The notes beneath the pieces were generated by a model that did not search any database, was not told the DNA's origin, and saw only the letters and a program-made list of their open reading frames with translations. The position numbers and the translations under genes were made by a program. 64,000 nucleotides of DNA from assembly GCF_004123905.1 (NCBI RefSeq), contig NZ_MZXW01000020.1, positions 62,001-126,000 on the forward strand, given 5' to 3'. Shown here in pieces: positions 19,344-29,133 of the stretch. This DNA comes from Bradyrhizobium betae. GTDB lineage: Bacteria; Pseudomonadota; Alphaproteobacteria; Rhizobiales; Xanthobacteraceae. Numbering within the stretch: the stretch's first letter is position 1; every line of letters begins with the position of its first letter.

Positions 19344-19661
19344 ATGGTCTCCCGCGCGCGCCTGAAATCGATCCTGACCGGCCTTGCCCTCTATGCGATG
19401 GCGGCAGCCATCGTCGGCTATTTCGGCGTCAACGCCTATACCGGCAAATACGGCCTCAACGCCCGCCAGGAACTGGACCAGGAGATCATCGCGCTGACCA
19501 GCGAACTGGCCCAGCTCAAGCGCGAGCGCGCCCGGAGCGAGCAGCGCGTCTCGCTGCTGCGCACGTCACGGATTGATCCTGACATGCTGGACGAGCGGGC
19601 CCGGTTCCAGCTCGACTATGTCAATCCGCATGATCTGGTTCGGATGATCCCGCAGAACTAA
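19344..19661 (+). CDS. ftsB: FtsB/DivIC-type septum formation initiator
   Basis: Small bitopic divisome protein that bridges early and late cell-division proteins. The 105-residue product has a short cytoplasmic N-terminus (MVSRARLKS), one helix (ILTGLALYAMAAAIVGYFG) and a heptad-patterned periplasmic coiled coil (LDQEIIALTSELAQLKRER). The C-terminal part (DPDMLDERARFQLDYVNPHDLV) is typical of alphaproteobacterial members. The open frame reaches 19215, but that would run through the palindromic repeat; ATG 19344 is chosen. Its place between eno and pdhA is the conserved alphaproteobacterial one. Confidence 0.88.
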   Translation: MVSRARLKSILTGLALYAMAAAIVGYFGVNAYTGKYGLNARQELDQEIIALTSELAQLKRERARSEQRVSLLRTSRIDPDMLDERARFQLDYVNPHDLVRMIPQN

Positions 19662-19799
19662 TCAACGCGTCGCGAGCCCGGCATCGCAGCATACAGGTGA
19701 GAAATCACCTTCGCTTTTCGTCATCCGCCTGTCAGAGAATTGGGACAAGACGGCAAGCTCGGCATTCGACGCGATCCTGCGCAAAGACGGAGACTAGTT

Positions 19800-21188
19800 A
19801 TGCGGGACAATCGTTCACGACCGACGGTGCGTATGGGAGCTATGCTGCTCGGTGCGGCTGCCTTGGCGTTCGTCCCGCTATCGTCGGCCTTCACACAGAC
19901 CGGCCCGGCGCCGTCAGCCGCAAAACCCTTCCTGACCGTCGATGGCAAGGCGCCGCTGATCCTCGGACATCGCGGCGTGCCGGGGCTGGTCGCTGAAGAG
20001 ACCGAGGCGTCGTATGAGCTCGCCGCTGCGCTCGGGACCGACGCGCTCGAAGAGGATTTGCACCTGACCAAGGATTGCGTCCTGGTCGTGCGTCATAACC
20101 CCTGGCTGAGCGACAACACCAACGTTGCCGAGGTCGCAAAGACCAATGCGGCCGTGGCGGCGCGCAAGCGCACAGTATCAGGCGTGCGCGTCAAGGCCCC
20201 GTCTGCGTCCGGCGTGCCTGCCGACTATCTCACGGATCTCACCGATCCCTCCGACCCCAAATCAGTGTTGAAGTCATTGGTCGTCGATGGTGAGGACCAC
20301 ACCAACGACTGGTCGATTACCGATTTCACCATGGCCGAGCTGAAGGGCTGGATCGGCGGCACCACCTATGATGCGGCCAACGAGCGGCCAAAAGTCTTCA
20401 ACGGCAAATTCCCGGTCATCAGCTTCCAGGACGTCATCGACATCGCCAAGGCCAGGAGCAAGGAGACCGGGCGTTCCATCCTGGTCTATCCCGAGACCAA
20501 GAACCCGACCTGGAACAATGCCCAGGCGATTGCGAATGGCTGCGGCGCCGCCGGCAGCCATCCGCTCGAAGATGCCCTGATCAAGATCATTGGGGATAAC
20601 GGTCTCAACACCAAGGAGGCGCCGATCCTGGTTCAGAGCTTCGAGCCCGGCAGCCTGAAATATATGCGCAGCCACGGCCTTCAGACGCGGCAGGTGCAGC
20701 TCATCGACGGCAACGGCATCGACTTCAAGACTGGAAAAGTTCTGCTCAACAACATCACCAACTCCCGTCCGTTCGACTGGACAGTTGCGGGCGATGCGCG
20801 CCTGTATGATGCGATGCTGACGCCTGAGGGCCTGGCCGAGATCAAGACCTATGCCGACGGTATCGGTCCGTGGAAGGCCTATATCGTTCCGCTCAAGATC
20901 GCGCCGTGGAAGGACAGCAACGCCGACGGCACGCCTTACAAGGGATCAACGCCGGACGCTTCGACGCAGGGCGCGACCAGCCTGATCGCCGACGCGCACA
21001 AGCTCGGCCTGTTCGTGCACGTCTTCACGTTCCGGAACGAGAAGAAATATCTGGCTGCCGATTATCGCGGCGATCCCAGCCTTGAATATCTCAAATTCTT
21101 CCGTCTCGGCGTCGACGGGGTCTTCACCGATTTCACGCATACCGGCGTTGCCGCCCGCGCAACATATTTGCGCGAGCTCGGCTGGTAG
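19800..21188 (+). CDS. Glycerophosphodiester phosphodiesterase, secreted
   Basis: Hydrolyses glycerophosphodiesters from phospholipid breakdown to glycerol 3-phosphate and an alcohol. The 462-residue protein begins with a signal peptide (about residues 12-32, MGAMLLGAAALAFVPLSSA). The GDPD active-site motifs are visible: GHRGVPGLVAEET, LEEDLHLTKDCVLVVRHNPWL, and the C-terminal GVDGVFTDF. ATG 19800 is chosen because GGAG lies eight bases upstream (19789-19792). It is inserted between the ftsB-like gene and pdhA. The length fits long periplasmic GlpQ-like enzymes. Confidence 0.9.
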   Translation: MRDNRSRPTVRMGAMLLGAAALAFVPLSSAFTQTGPAPSAAKPFLTVDGKAPLILGHRGVPGLVAEETEASYELAAALGTDALEEDLHLTKDCVLVVRHNPWLSDNTNVAEVAKTNAAVAARKRTVSGVRVKAPSASGVPADYLTDLTDPSDPKSVLKSLVVDGEDHTNDWSITDFTMAELKGWIGGTTYDAANERPKVFNGKFPVISFQDVIDIAKARSKETGRSILVYPETKNPTWNNAQAIANGCGAAGSHPLEDALIKIIGDNGLNTKEAPILVQSFEPGSLKYMRSHGLQTRQVQLIDGNGIDFKTGKVLLNNITNSRPFDWTVAGDARLYDAMLTPEGLAEIKTYADGIGPWKAYIVPLKIAPWKDSNADGTPYKGSTPDASTQGATSLIADAHKLGLFVHVFTFRNEKKYLAADYRGDPSLEYLKFFRLGVDGVFTDFTHTGVAARATYLRELGW

Positions 21189-21204
21189 TCGGAACGGCGA
21201 ATCG

Positions 21205-21222
21205 GAGGCGAGATCTCGCCTC
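21205..21222. repeat. Perfect 18-bp palindrome after the phosphodiesterase gene
   Basis: GAGGCGAGATCTCGCCTC is a perfect palindrome ending 16-33 bp after the phosphodiesterase stop. A T-rich run (21246-21253) follows 24 bp later. It could be part of a terminator or a protein-binding site. Confidence 0.4.
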
Positions 21223-21264
21223 TGATACCAACGACAGCGTGTCTGATTTTTTTGCATTGGCTTC

Positions 21265-21293
21265 TTGCTCCCCGCTCTGCTGGCGGGGAGCAA
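21265..21293. terminator. Strong GC stem-loop between phosphodiesterase and pdhA
   Basis: TTGCTCCCCGC (21265-21275) pairs perfectly with GCGGGGAGCAA (21283-21293) around a 7-base loop. An 11-bp perfect stem of this kind normally terminates transcription, although the T-tract is poor in either direction. It would insulate pdhA from upstream transcription. Confidence 0.5.
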
Positions 21294-21443
21294 ATGTTGC
21301 CTAATCAAGCCCAAAGGTTTTGCAAAGTTTCGGCCACGTTGCACTGCGGCATAATGAAAATCGTGCTATTCCGTTGCGGTGCTTTCCAAGGGCGTTTGAC
21401 TTGGGTTAGAGAGGGCTGAAGTTTTCTCTGACCCGGAATTCCC

Positions 21444-22466
21444 ATGGCCGCACCCAAGAAAGCCGCCGCAGGCGCTGCACAGGACAAGATTGACGGCGGT
21501 TCGCCCCCGGAATTCACCAAGGAGCAGGAGCTGAAGGCACTCCGCGAGATGCTCCTGATCCGGCGGTTCGAGGAAAAGGCCGGCCAGCTCTACGGCATGG
21601 GTGCGATCGGCGGCTTCTGCCATCTCTATATCGGCCAGGAGGCCGTGGTCGTCGGCATGCAGATGGCCCTGAAGCAGGGTGATCAGGTCATCACCGGCTA
21701 TCGCGATCACGGCCATATGCTGGCCACCGGCATGGACGCCAACGGCGTCATGGCCGAGCTCACGGGCCGCCGCGGCGGTTATTCCAAGGGCAAGGGCGGC
21801 TCCATGCACATGTTCAGCAAGGAGAAGCACTTTTACGGCGGTCACGGCATCGTCGGTGCCCAGGTCTCGCTCGGCACGGGCCTGGCCTTCGCCAACCACT
21901 ATCGTGGTAACGACAATGTCAGCGTCGCCTATTTCGGCGACGGCGCGGCCAACCAGGGCCAGGTCTATGAGAGCTTCAACATGGCGGAGCTCTGGAAGCT
22001 GCCGGTGATCTACGTCATCGAGAACAACCGCTACGCCATGGGCACCTCGGTCTCGCGCGCCTCGGCGCAGCAGGATTTCTCGAAGCGCGGCGCGTCCTTC
22101 AATATTCCCGGCAAGCAGGTCGACGGCATGGACGTTCGTGCCGTGAAGGCGGCGGGCGACGAGGCCGCCGCCTGGTGTCGCGACGGCAAGGGTCCCTACA
22201 TTCTGGAAATGCAGACCTACCGCTACCGCGGCCACTCGATGTCCGACCCTGCAAAATACCGCACGCGCGAGGAGGTCGAGAAGGTCCGCCATGACCAGGA
22301 CCCGATCGAGCAGGTGCGCAACCGCCTGCTGGCGGCCAAGGTCAGCGAGGCCGATCTCAAGGCGATCGACGCCGAGGTGCGCGACATCGTCAACGCGTCC
22401 GCCGACTTTGCCCAGCATGATCCCGAGCCGGAAGCCGCCGAGCTCTGGACCGACGTTTACCGCTGA
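21444..22466 (+). CDS. pdhA: Pyruvate dehydrogenase E1 component, alpha subunit
   Basis: Thiamine-diphosphate-dependent decarboxylase subunit of the pyruvate dehydrogenase complex, feeding acetyl-CoA to the TCA cycle. The 340-residue protein has the ThDP/Mg motif GDGAANQGQVYESFN ending in IENNRYAMGTS, the H-loop region YRYRGHSMSDPAKYRTREE, and an N-terminus rich in Lys, Ala and Gly as in other rhizobia. It is first in the pdhA-pdhB-(two small genes)-pdhC-lpdA cluster. Confidence 0.98.
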   Translation: MAAPKKAAAGAAQDKIDGGSPPEFTKEQELKALREMLLIRRFEEKAGQLYGMGAIGGFCHLYIGQEAVVVGMQMALKQGDQVITGYRDHGHMLATGMDANGVMAELTGRRGGYSKGKGGSMHMFSKEKHFYGGHGIVGAQVSLGTGLAFANHYRGNDNVSVAYFGDGAANQGQVYESFNMAELWKLPVIYVIENNRYAMGTSVSRASAQQDFSKRGASFNIPGKQVDGMDVRAVKAAGDEAAAWCRDGKGPYILEMQTYRYRGHSMSDPAKYRTREEVEKVRHDQDPIEQVRNRLLAAKVSEADLKAIDAEVRDIVNASADFAQHDPEPEAAELWTDVYR

Positions 22467-22495
22467 ACGCGCGCAAGCTTTCTTTTGGAGCCGAT

Positions 22496-23878
<1,383 letters not shown>

Positions 23879-23881
23879 GCC

Positions 23882-24184
23882 ATGACGGGCCCGAAGGAGC
23901 AGCCATTGCCACCCGACGTTCTCGCCCGCGATGATGCGGTCGAGATCCTGCGCGTGTTCGTGCTGGATGGCGGGCTGTCGATGGCGTTCCAGCGGGCTTT
24001 CGAGGAGCCCGACATGTGGGGGCTCTTGCTGGTTGATCTCGCCCGCCACGCCGCGCGCGCCTATGCGCGCGAGAGCGAATATACCGAGGAAGACGCCTTG
24101 AACCGGATCCTGGAAATGTTCCAGGCCGAGATCGAGCGTCCGACCGATACCGGCACCACGACGCCGCGCGGGAAGGGGCACTGA
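23882..24184 (+). CDS. Small conserved protein (DUF5076-like)
   Basis: A 100-residue acidic, probably cytoplasmic protein starting 3 bp after the pdhB stop and ending 2 bp before the next gene, so certainly co-transcribed. It contains DVLARDDAVEILRVFVLDGGLSMAF and a helical middle (WGLLLVDLARHAARAYA). I associate it with the DUF5076 family, often found inside alphaproteobacterial pdh clusters; that name comes from memory. Function unknown; a role linked to the dehydrogenase complex is only suggested by position. Confidence 0.75.
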   Translation: MTGPKEQPLPPDVLARDDAVEILRVFVLDGGLSMAFQRAFEEPDMWGLLLVDLARHAARAYARESEYTEEDALNRILEMFQAEIERPTDTGTTTPRGKGH

Positions 24185-24186
24185 CC

Positions 24187-24639
24187 ATGGCGATCGAAGC
24201 CTATCATTTCGATTTCATGCTCGAGGCGATCCGCGAGGCGCAGGACTCGATTGCGCAGGGTGGCCTGCCGATCGGCGCCGTGTTGACGCGTGACAACAAG
24301 ATCATCGCCCGCGGTCACAACAACCGCGTGCAGGAGAACAACGTCATCCTGCACGGCGAGATGAGCTGCCTGCGCGAAGCCGGCGCGATCTCGTTCCACG
24401 ACACGATCATGTACACCACGCTGTCGCCATGTTCGATGTGCGCCGGCGCGCTCGCTTTGTTCAAGGTGAAGCTGGTGGTAATCGGGGAATCCGTCACCTT
24501 CGAGGGATCCAAGGACATTCTCGACAAGTTCGGCATCCCCTGGATCGACCTTGCCGACGACCGCTCCATCACCATGATGAAGAATTGGCGTTCCGTTCCG
24601 GCCAATGAGCGCCTGTGGCAAGGCGACATCGGCAACTAA
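24187..24639 (+). CDS. Cytidine/deoxycytidylate deaminase-family nucleoside deaminase
   Basis: Zinc-dependent deaminase of 150 residues. The zinc and catalytic motifs are HGEMSCL (His ligand and proton-shuttling Glu) and SPCSMCAGAL (two Cys ligands), in the spacing of the TadA/guanine deaminase branch of the CDA fold. The C-terminus (WIDLADDRSITMM-NWRS) suggests a free-base or nucleoside deaminase such as guanine or cytosine deaminase rather than tRNA-specific TadA. It lies between pdhB and pdhC, 2 bp after the preceding gene, so it is in the operon without an obvious metabolic link. Confidence 0.88.
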   Translation: MAIEAYHFDFMLEAIREAQDSIAQGGLPIGAVLTRDNKIIARGHNNRVQENNVILHGEMSCLREAGAISFHDTIMYTTLSPCSMCAGALALFKVKLVVIGESVTFEGSKDILDKFGIPWIDLADDRSITMMKNWRSVPANERLWQGDIGN

Positions 24640-24701
24640 ACCTGGTCTGTTCGTTCTCACTTTCGGGGACGAATTTTTGCAAAGTTCTTCTTGAGGTCAG
24701 C

Positions 24702-26045
24702 ATGCCCATCAACATCCTGATGCCCGCTCTCTCGCCGACGATGGAGAAGGGCAACCTCGCCAAGTGGCTGAAGAAGGAGGGCGACAAGGTCAAATCCGGC
24801 GATGTCATCGCCGAGATCGAGACCGACAAGGCGACCATGGAGGTCGAGGCCATCGACGAGGGCACGATCGCGAAGATTCTCGTGCCCGAGGGCACGCAGG
24901 ATGTCCCGGTCAACGACGTGATCGCGGTGCTCGCCGGCGAGGGCGAGGACGTCAAGGCTGCGGGTAGCGCCAAGCCCAGCGCGTCGGCCGCACCACCGAA
25001 AGCCGCTGAAGCTCCCGCGGCTGCGCCGACCCCCGCTGCGCCCAAGGCTGCACCGGCACCCGCCGCTGCTCCGGCGCCGCAGGCCGCAGCGCCGGCCGCG
25101 CAGGGCAACGGCCATGCCGGCCGCGTGTTCTCATCGCCGCTGGCGCGCCGTCTCGCCAAGGACGCCGGCATCGATGTGTCGATGGTCACCGGCACCGGTC
25201 CGCACGGCCGCGTCGTCGCCCGCGACGTCGAGCAGGCCAAGTCCGGCAAGGGCCTCAAGGCGCCCGCCGCGGCGCCATCTGGTGCGCCCTCGATCGCGCC
25301 GACCATGTCGGACAAGCAGATCCTGTCGCTGTTCGAGCCCGGCTCCTACGAGGTCGTCCCGCATGACGGCATGCGCCGCACGATTGCCCAACGATTGACC
25401 GCGTCGATCCAGAACGTCCCGCATTTCTACCTCACCATTGACTGCGACATCGGAAAACTGCTCGCAGCGCGCGAGGAGATCAACGCGGCTGCGCCCAAGG
25501 ACAAGGAGAAGAAGCCGCTCTACAAGATCTCGGTCAACGACTTCGTCATCAAGGCGATGGCGGTGGCGCTGCAGAAGATCCCGAACTGCAACGTCAGCTG
25601 GACCGAAAGCGGCATGGTCAAGCACCATCATTCCGACGTCGGCGTTGCGGTCGCGATGCCCGGTGGCCTGATCACGCCGATCATCCGGAAAGCGGAGACC
25701 AAGACGCTCTCCACCATCTCCAACGAGATGAAGGACTTTGCCGCGCGCGCGCGTTCGCGCAAGCTGAAGCCGGAAGAGTACCAGGGCGGGACCACGGCCG
25801 TCTCCAACCTCGGCATGTTCGGCATCAGCCACTTCACCGCCGTGATCAACCCGCCGCATGCGACCATCCTTGCGGTCGGCACCAGCGAGGAGCGTCCCGT
25901 CGTGCGCGGCGGCAAGATCGAGATCGCGCACATGATGAGCGTGACGCTGTCCTGCGATCACCGCGCCATCGACGGCGCGCTCGGCGCCGAGCTGATCGGC
26001 GCCTTCAAGCAGCTGATCGAAAACCCCGTCATGATGATGGTGTGA
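24702..26045 (+). CDS. pdhC: Dihydrolipoamide acetyltransferase (E2 of pyruvate dehydrogenase)
   Basis: Core of the pyruvate dehydrogenase complex; transfers the acetyl group from lipoate to CoA. The 447-residue protein has one lipoyl domain (Lys43 in ETDKATMEVEA), an Ala/Pro linker, a peripheral-subunit-binding domain near residues 143-180 (SPLARRLAKDAGIDVSMVTG, then GPHGRVV) and the catalytic domain with the active-site signature SCDHRAIDGALG at the C-terminus. The open frame extends to 24615, overlapping the deaminase end, but the family start is ATG 24702. Confidence 0.97.
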   Translation: MPINILMPALSPTMEKGNLAKWLKKEGDKVKSGDVIAEIETDKATMEVEAIDEGTIAKILVPEGTQDVPVNDVIAVLAGEGEDVKAAGSAKPSASAAPPKAAEAPAAAPTPAAPKAAPAPAAAPAPQAAAPAAQGNGHAGRVFSSPLARRLAKDAGIDVSMVTGTGPHGRVVARDVEQAKSGKGLKAPAAAPSGAPSIAPTMSDKQILSLFEPGSYEVVPHDGMRRTIAQRLTASIQNVPHFYLTIDCDIGKLLAAREEINAAAPKDKEKKPLYKISVNDFVIKAMAVALQKIPNCNVSWTESGMVKHHHSDVGVAVAMPGGLITPIIRKAETKTLSTISNEMKDFAARARSRKLKPEEYQGGTTAVSNLGMFGISHFTAVINPPHATILAVGTSEERPVVRGGKIEIAHMMSVTLSCDHRAIDGALGAELIGAFKQLIENPVMMMV

Positions 26046-26055
26046 TAAATCGCGT

Positions 26056-26137
26056 CGTCATTGCGAGCGAAGCGAAGCAATCCAGGGCGTAACCGGCAGA
26101 CTGGATTGCTTCGTCGCAAGAGCTCCTCGCAATGACG
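26056..26137. repeat. Palindromic intergenic repeat with 12-bp terminal arms
   Basis: CGTCATTGCGAG (26056-26067) and CTCGCAATGACG (26126-26137) are perfect inverted termini. Inside them AGCAATCCAG and CTGGATTGCT form a second inverted pair. It is a nested hairpin of a type very common between genes in Bradyrhizobium and relatives. It lies between pdhC and lpdA. Confidence 0.85.
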
Positions 26138-26181
26138 GTCTCGAAGATTGAGGCCGGTTGAAACGAGAACGAGCGCTAGGC

Positions 26182-27603
26182 ATGGCCGACACATCCTTCG
26201 ACGTCATCATCATCGGCTCCGGCCCCGGCGGCTATGTCACGGCCATTCGCGCCGCCCAGCTCGGCTTCAAGGTCGCGATCGTCGAGAAATCCTATCTCGG
26301 CGGCATCTGCCTGAACTGGGGCTGCATCCCGACCAAGGCGCTGCTGCGCTCCGCCGAGATCTACCATTACATGCAGCACGCCAAGGATTACGGCCTCTCG
26401 GCCGACAATGTCTCGTTCGATCCGAAGGCCGTGGTGCAGCGCTCGCGCGGCGTCTCGAAGCGGTTGAACGACGGCGTCGGCTTCCTGATGAAGAAGAACA
26501 AGGTGAGCGTGATCTGGGGCGCGGCCTCGATCGACGCGCCCGGCAAGGTCACCGTGAAGAAATCCGACGTCGATGCGCCCAAAGGCGCGCTCGGCGAGGG
26601 GGCTTATCAGGCCAAACACATCATTGTCGCAACCGGCGCGCGGCCACGCGTGCTGCCGGGGCTCGAGCCCGACAAGAAGCTGATCTGGACCTATTTTGAA
26701 GCGATGGTCCCGGAGAAGATGCCGAAATCGCTGCTGGTGGTCGGCTCCGGTGCGATCGGCATCGAGTTCGCCTCGTTCTTCCACACCATGGGCTCCGACG
26801 TCACCGTGGTCGAGGTGCTGCCGCAGATCCTGCCCGTCGAGGACGCCGAGATCGCCGGCCTCGCGCGCAAGCGGCTGGAGAAGCAGGGCATCAAGATCAT
26901 GTCCTCGACCAAGGTCACGAAGCTGGAGAAGAAGGCCGACAGCGTCGTCGCCACCATCGACGACGGCAAGGGCAAGCCCGTCACCACCGAGTTCGAGCGC
27001 GTGATCTCGGCGGTGGGCGTGGTCGGCAACATCGAGAATCTCGGCCTCGAAAAGCTCGGTGTCAAAACCGACCGCGGCTGCATCGTGATCGACGGCTACG
27101 GCAAGACCAATGTCCCCGGCATCTACGCCATCGGCGACGTCGCGGGTCCCCCGATGCTGGCGCACAAGGCCGAGCATGAGGGCGTGATCTGCGTCGAGGC
27201 GATCAAGGGCCTGCATCCGCATCCCATGGACAAGAACATGATCCCGGGCTGCACCTATTGCCAGCCGCAAGTGGCCTCGGTCGGTCTGACGGAAGCCAAG
27301 GCCAAGGAGAACGGCCGCGAGATCCGCGTCGGCCGCTTCCCCTTCGTCGGCAACGGCAAGGCCATCGCGCTCGGCGAGGACCAGGGTCTGGTTAAGGTGA
27401 TCTTCGACAAGAAGACCGGCCAGCTGCTCGGCGCCCACATGGTCGGCGCGGAGGTGACCGAATTGATCCAGGGCTACGTCGTCGCCATGAATCTGGAGAC
27501 GACGGAAGAGGAGCTGATGCACACGGTGTTCCCGCATCCGACGCTGTCGGAGATGATGAAGGAAGCGGTGCTGGATGCGTATGGGCGGGTGTTGAATATT
27601 TGA
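26182..27603 (+). CDS. lpdA: Dihydrolipoamide dehydrogenase (E3)
   Basis: FAD enzyme that reoxidises the lipoyl groups of the pyruvate dehydrogenase complex using NAD. The 473-residue protein has the FAD loop IIGSGPGGYVTAIRA, the redox disulfide GGICLNWGCIPTKALL, the NAD loop VVGSGAIGIEFASFF, the second FAD motif GIYAIGDVAGPPMLAHKAE and the C-terminal catalytic HPHPTLSE-like region (FPHPTLSEMMKEAV). ATG 26182 is chosen; the frame reaches 26158. It completes the pdh cluster, separated from pdhC by a palindromic repeat. Confidence 0.97.
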   Translation: MADTSFDVIIIGSGPGGYVTAIRAAQLGFKVAIVEKSYLGGICLNWGCIPTKALLRSAEIYHYMQHAKDYGLSADNVSFDPKAVVQRSRGVSKRLNDGVGFLMKKNKVSVIWGAASIDAPGKVTVKKSDVDAPKGALGEGAYQAKHIIVATGARPRVLPGLEPDKKLIWTYFEAMVPEKMPKSLLVVGSGAIGIEFASFFHTMGSDVTVVEVLPQILPVEDAEIAGLARKRLEKQGIKIMSSTKVTKLEKKADSVVATIDDGKGKPVTTEFERVISAVGVVGNIENLGLEKLGVKTDRGCIVIDGYGKTNVPGIYAIGDVAGPPMLAHKAEHEGVICVEAIKGLHPHPMDKNMIPGCTYCQPQVASVGLTEAKAKENGREIRVGRFPFVGNGKAIALGEDQGLVKVIFDKKTGQLLGAHMVGAEVTELIQGYVVAMNLETTEEELMHTVFPHPTLSEMMKEAVLDAYGRVLNI

Positions 27604-27628
27604 CGGGAGTTGGCTGCGCCGCTCCCGA

Positions 27629-27765
27629 CCCGTCATCCTGAGGTGCTCGCCCCTTCGGCGAGCCTCGAAGGATGAACGGCCGCGATGCAGCAGCCGGGCT
27701 CGTCGCCCTTCGAGGCTCTCCATACCGCGCGTTGCGCCGCATGGCTCGCACCTCAGGGTGACGGG
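27629..27765. repeat. Palindromic intergenic repeat with 18-bp arms
   Basis: The ends 27629-27646 (CCCGTCATCCTGAGGTGC) and 27748-27765 are inverted copies with one mismatch. Internal inverted pairs (CTTCGGCGAG, CCTTCGAGG) suggest a branched hairpin. A shorter relative with CCGTCATCCTGA is at 42426-42476. It is a typical repeat of this genus, located between lpdA and the threonine-synthase-like gene. Confidence 0.8.
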
Positions 27766-27806
27766 TCTAATAGCGAAACACGAGAACAAGAACGAGGGAA
27801 GAACCC

Positions 27807-29048
27807 ATGCAAGACAACGACAACCTCACCATCGAACGCCCGACCTTCGTCACCCATCTCGAATGCGCGATGGAAGGCGATCATTACGCCGCCGACCAGG
27901 TTCACAACCTCTCCAAGGCCGGCAAGCCCTTGCTGGTGCGCTACGACCTCGCGGGCGTGAAGAAGGCGCTGACCAAGGACGCACTGAGCCAGCGTCCCGC
28001 CGACATGTGGCGCTATCGCGAGCTGCTGCCGGTGCGCAAATGCGCGGACATCGTTTCGCTCGGCGAGGTCACGACGCCCCTGATCCGGCTGCCCAAGCTC
28101 GGGAAGAAGCTCGGCGGCGGCGAGATCATCGTGAAGGATGAGGGACGGCTGCCGACCGGGTCGTTCAAGGCGCGCGGCCTGGTGATGGCGGTGTCGATGG
28201 GCAAGGCGCTCGGCATCAAGCACATGGCGATGCCGACCAATGGTAATGCCGGCGCGGCGCTCGCGGCGTATGCGACATCCTGCGGCATCAAGACCACGAT
28301 TTTCTGCCCGGCCGATACGCCGGAGGTGAACGTCAGCGAGATCGAGCTGCAGGGCGCGACCGTCTACCGCGTCAACGGCTATATCGATGATTGCGGCAAG
28401 ATCGTCGGCGAGGGCAAGGCCAAGGTCGGCTGGTTCGATACGTCCACGCTGAAGGAGCCGTACCGCATCGAAGGCAAGAAGACGATGGGCCTCGAACTTG
28501 CCGAGCAGCTCGGCTGGGATGTGCCCGACGTGATCTTCTATCCGACCGGCGGCGGCACCGGCCTGATCGGCATGTGGAAGGCCTTTGACGAGCTGGAGAA
28601 GATCGGCTTCATCGGCTCGAAGCGCCCGCGCATGGTCGCTGTCCAGGCTTCCGGCTGCGCGCCGATGGTGCGCGCCTATGACGCCGGCACCGAGCACGCC
28701 ACGCGCTGGGAGGACGCTCACACCATTGCGTCGGGCATCCGCGTGCCGCAGGCGATCGGCGATTTTCTCATTCTGCGCGCCGTGCGCGAGAGCAAGGGCT
28801 TTGCCATTGCGGTCGACGACGACAAGATCTCGGAGGCGCTGAGCGAGGTCGCGCGCGAGGAGGGGTTGTTGCTGTGCCCCGAGGGCGCCGCGACCTACGC
28901 CGCCTACAAGGACAGCCTCGCCGACGGCCGCGTCTCGAAGGGTGACCGCGTGATGTTGTTCAACTGCGCGACCGGGCTGAAGTACCCGCTGCCGAAGGTC
29001 GACCGCGCGCTCGATCGCCACAAGCCGATCGACTACACGCAGTTCTAG
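27807..29048 (+). CDS. Threonine synthase-like PLP-dependent enzyme
   Basis: Fold-type II PLP enzyme of 413 residues. The PLP Lys is in PTGSFKARGL, the substrate/phosphate loop is PTNGNAGAALAAYA, and the cofactor phosphate-binding glycine loop is PTGGGTGLIGMW. The N-terminal ECAMEGDHYAADQ stands where zinc-ribbon-like segments of some threonine synthases occur, but only one Cys is present. Related rhizobial proteins are usually named threonine synthase; a cysteate/diaminopropionate-type lyase is possible. It does not sit with other threonine genes. Confidence 0.8.
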   Translation: MQDNDNLTIERPTFVTHLECAMEGDHYAADQVHNLSKAGKPLLVRYDLAGVKKALTKDALSQRPADMWRYRELLPVRKCADIVSLGEVTTPLIRLPKLGKKLGGGEIIVKDEGRLPTGSFKARGLVMAVSMGKALGIKHMAMPTNGNAGAALAAYATSCGIKTTIFCPADTPEVNVSEIELQGATVYRVNGYIDDCGKIVGEGKAKVGWFDTSTLKEPYRIEGKKTMGLELAEQLGWDVPDVIFYPTGGGTGLIGMWKAFDELEKIGFIGSKRPRMVAVQASGCAPMVRAYDAGTEHATRWEDAHTIASGIRVPQAIGDFLILRAVRESKGFAIAVDDDKISEALSEVAREEGLLLCPEGAATYAAYKDSLADGRVSKGDRVMLFNCATGLKYPLPKVDRALDRHKPIDYTQF

Positions 29049-29078
29049 CGCGTCATTTCGTCTCTTCACGAACGATCC

Positions 29079-29100
29079 CTCTTCCCGTACGCGGGAAGAG
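29079..29100 (+). terminator. Hairpin after the threonine-synthase-like gene
   Basis: CTCTTCCCG (29079-29087) pairs perfectly with CGGGAAGAG (29092-29100) around TACG. An A-rich run follows (29101-29110), so it would be a better intrinsic terminator on the opposite strand, but it separates the two genes. Confidence 0.45.
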
Positions 29101-29133
29101 ACAAAAACAAGAATACATCGCAGGGAGACGACA

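Noticed and set aside
26176..27789. 537-codon minus-strand open frame covering lpdA
   Set aside because: Antisense shadow of a clear dihydrolipoamide dehydrogenase, and it runs through the palindromic repeat.
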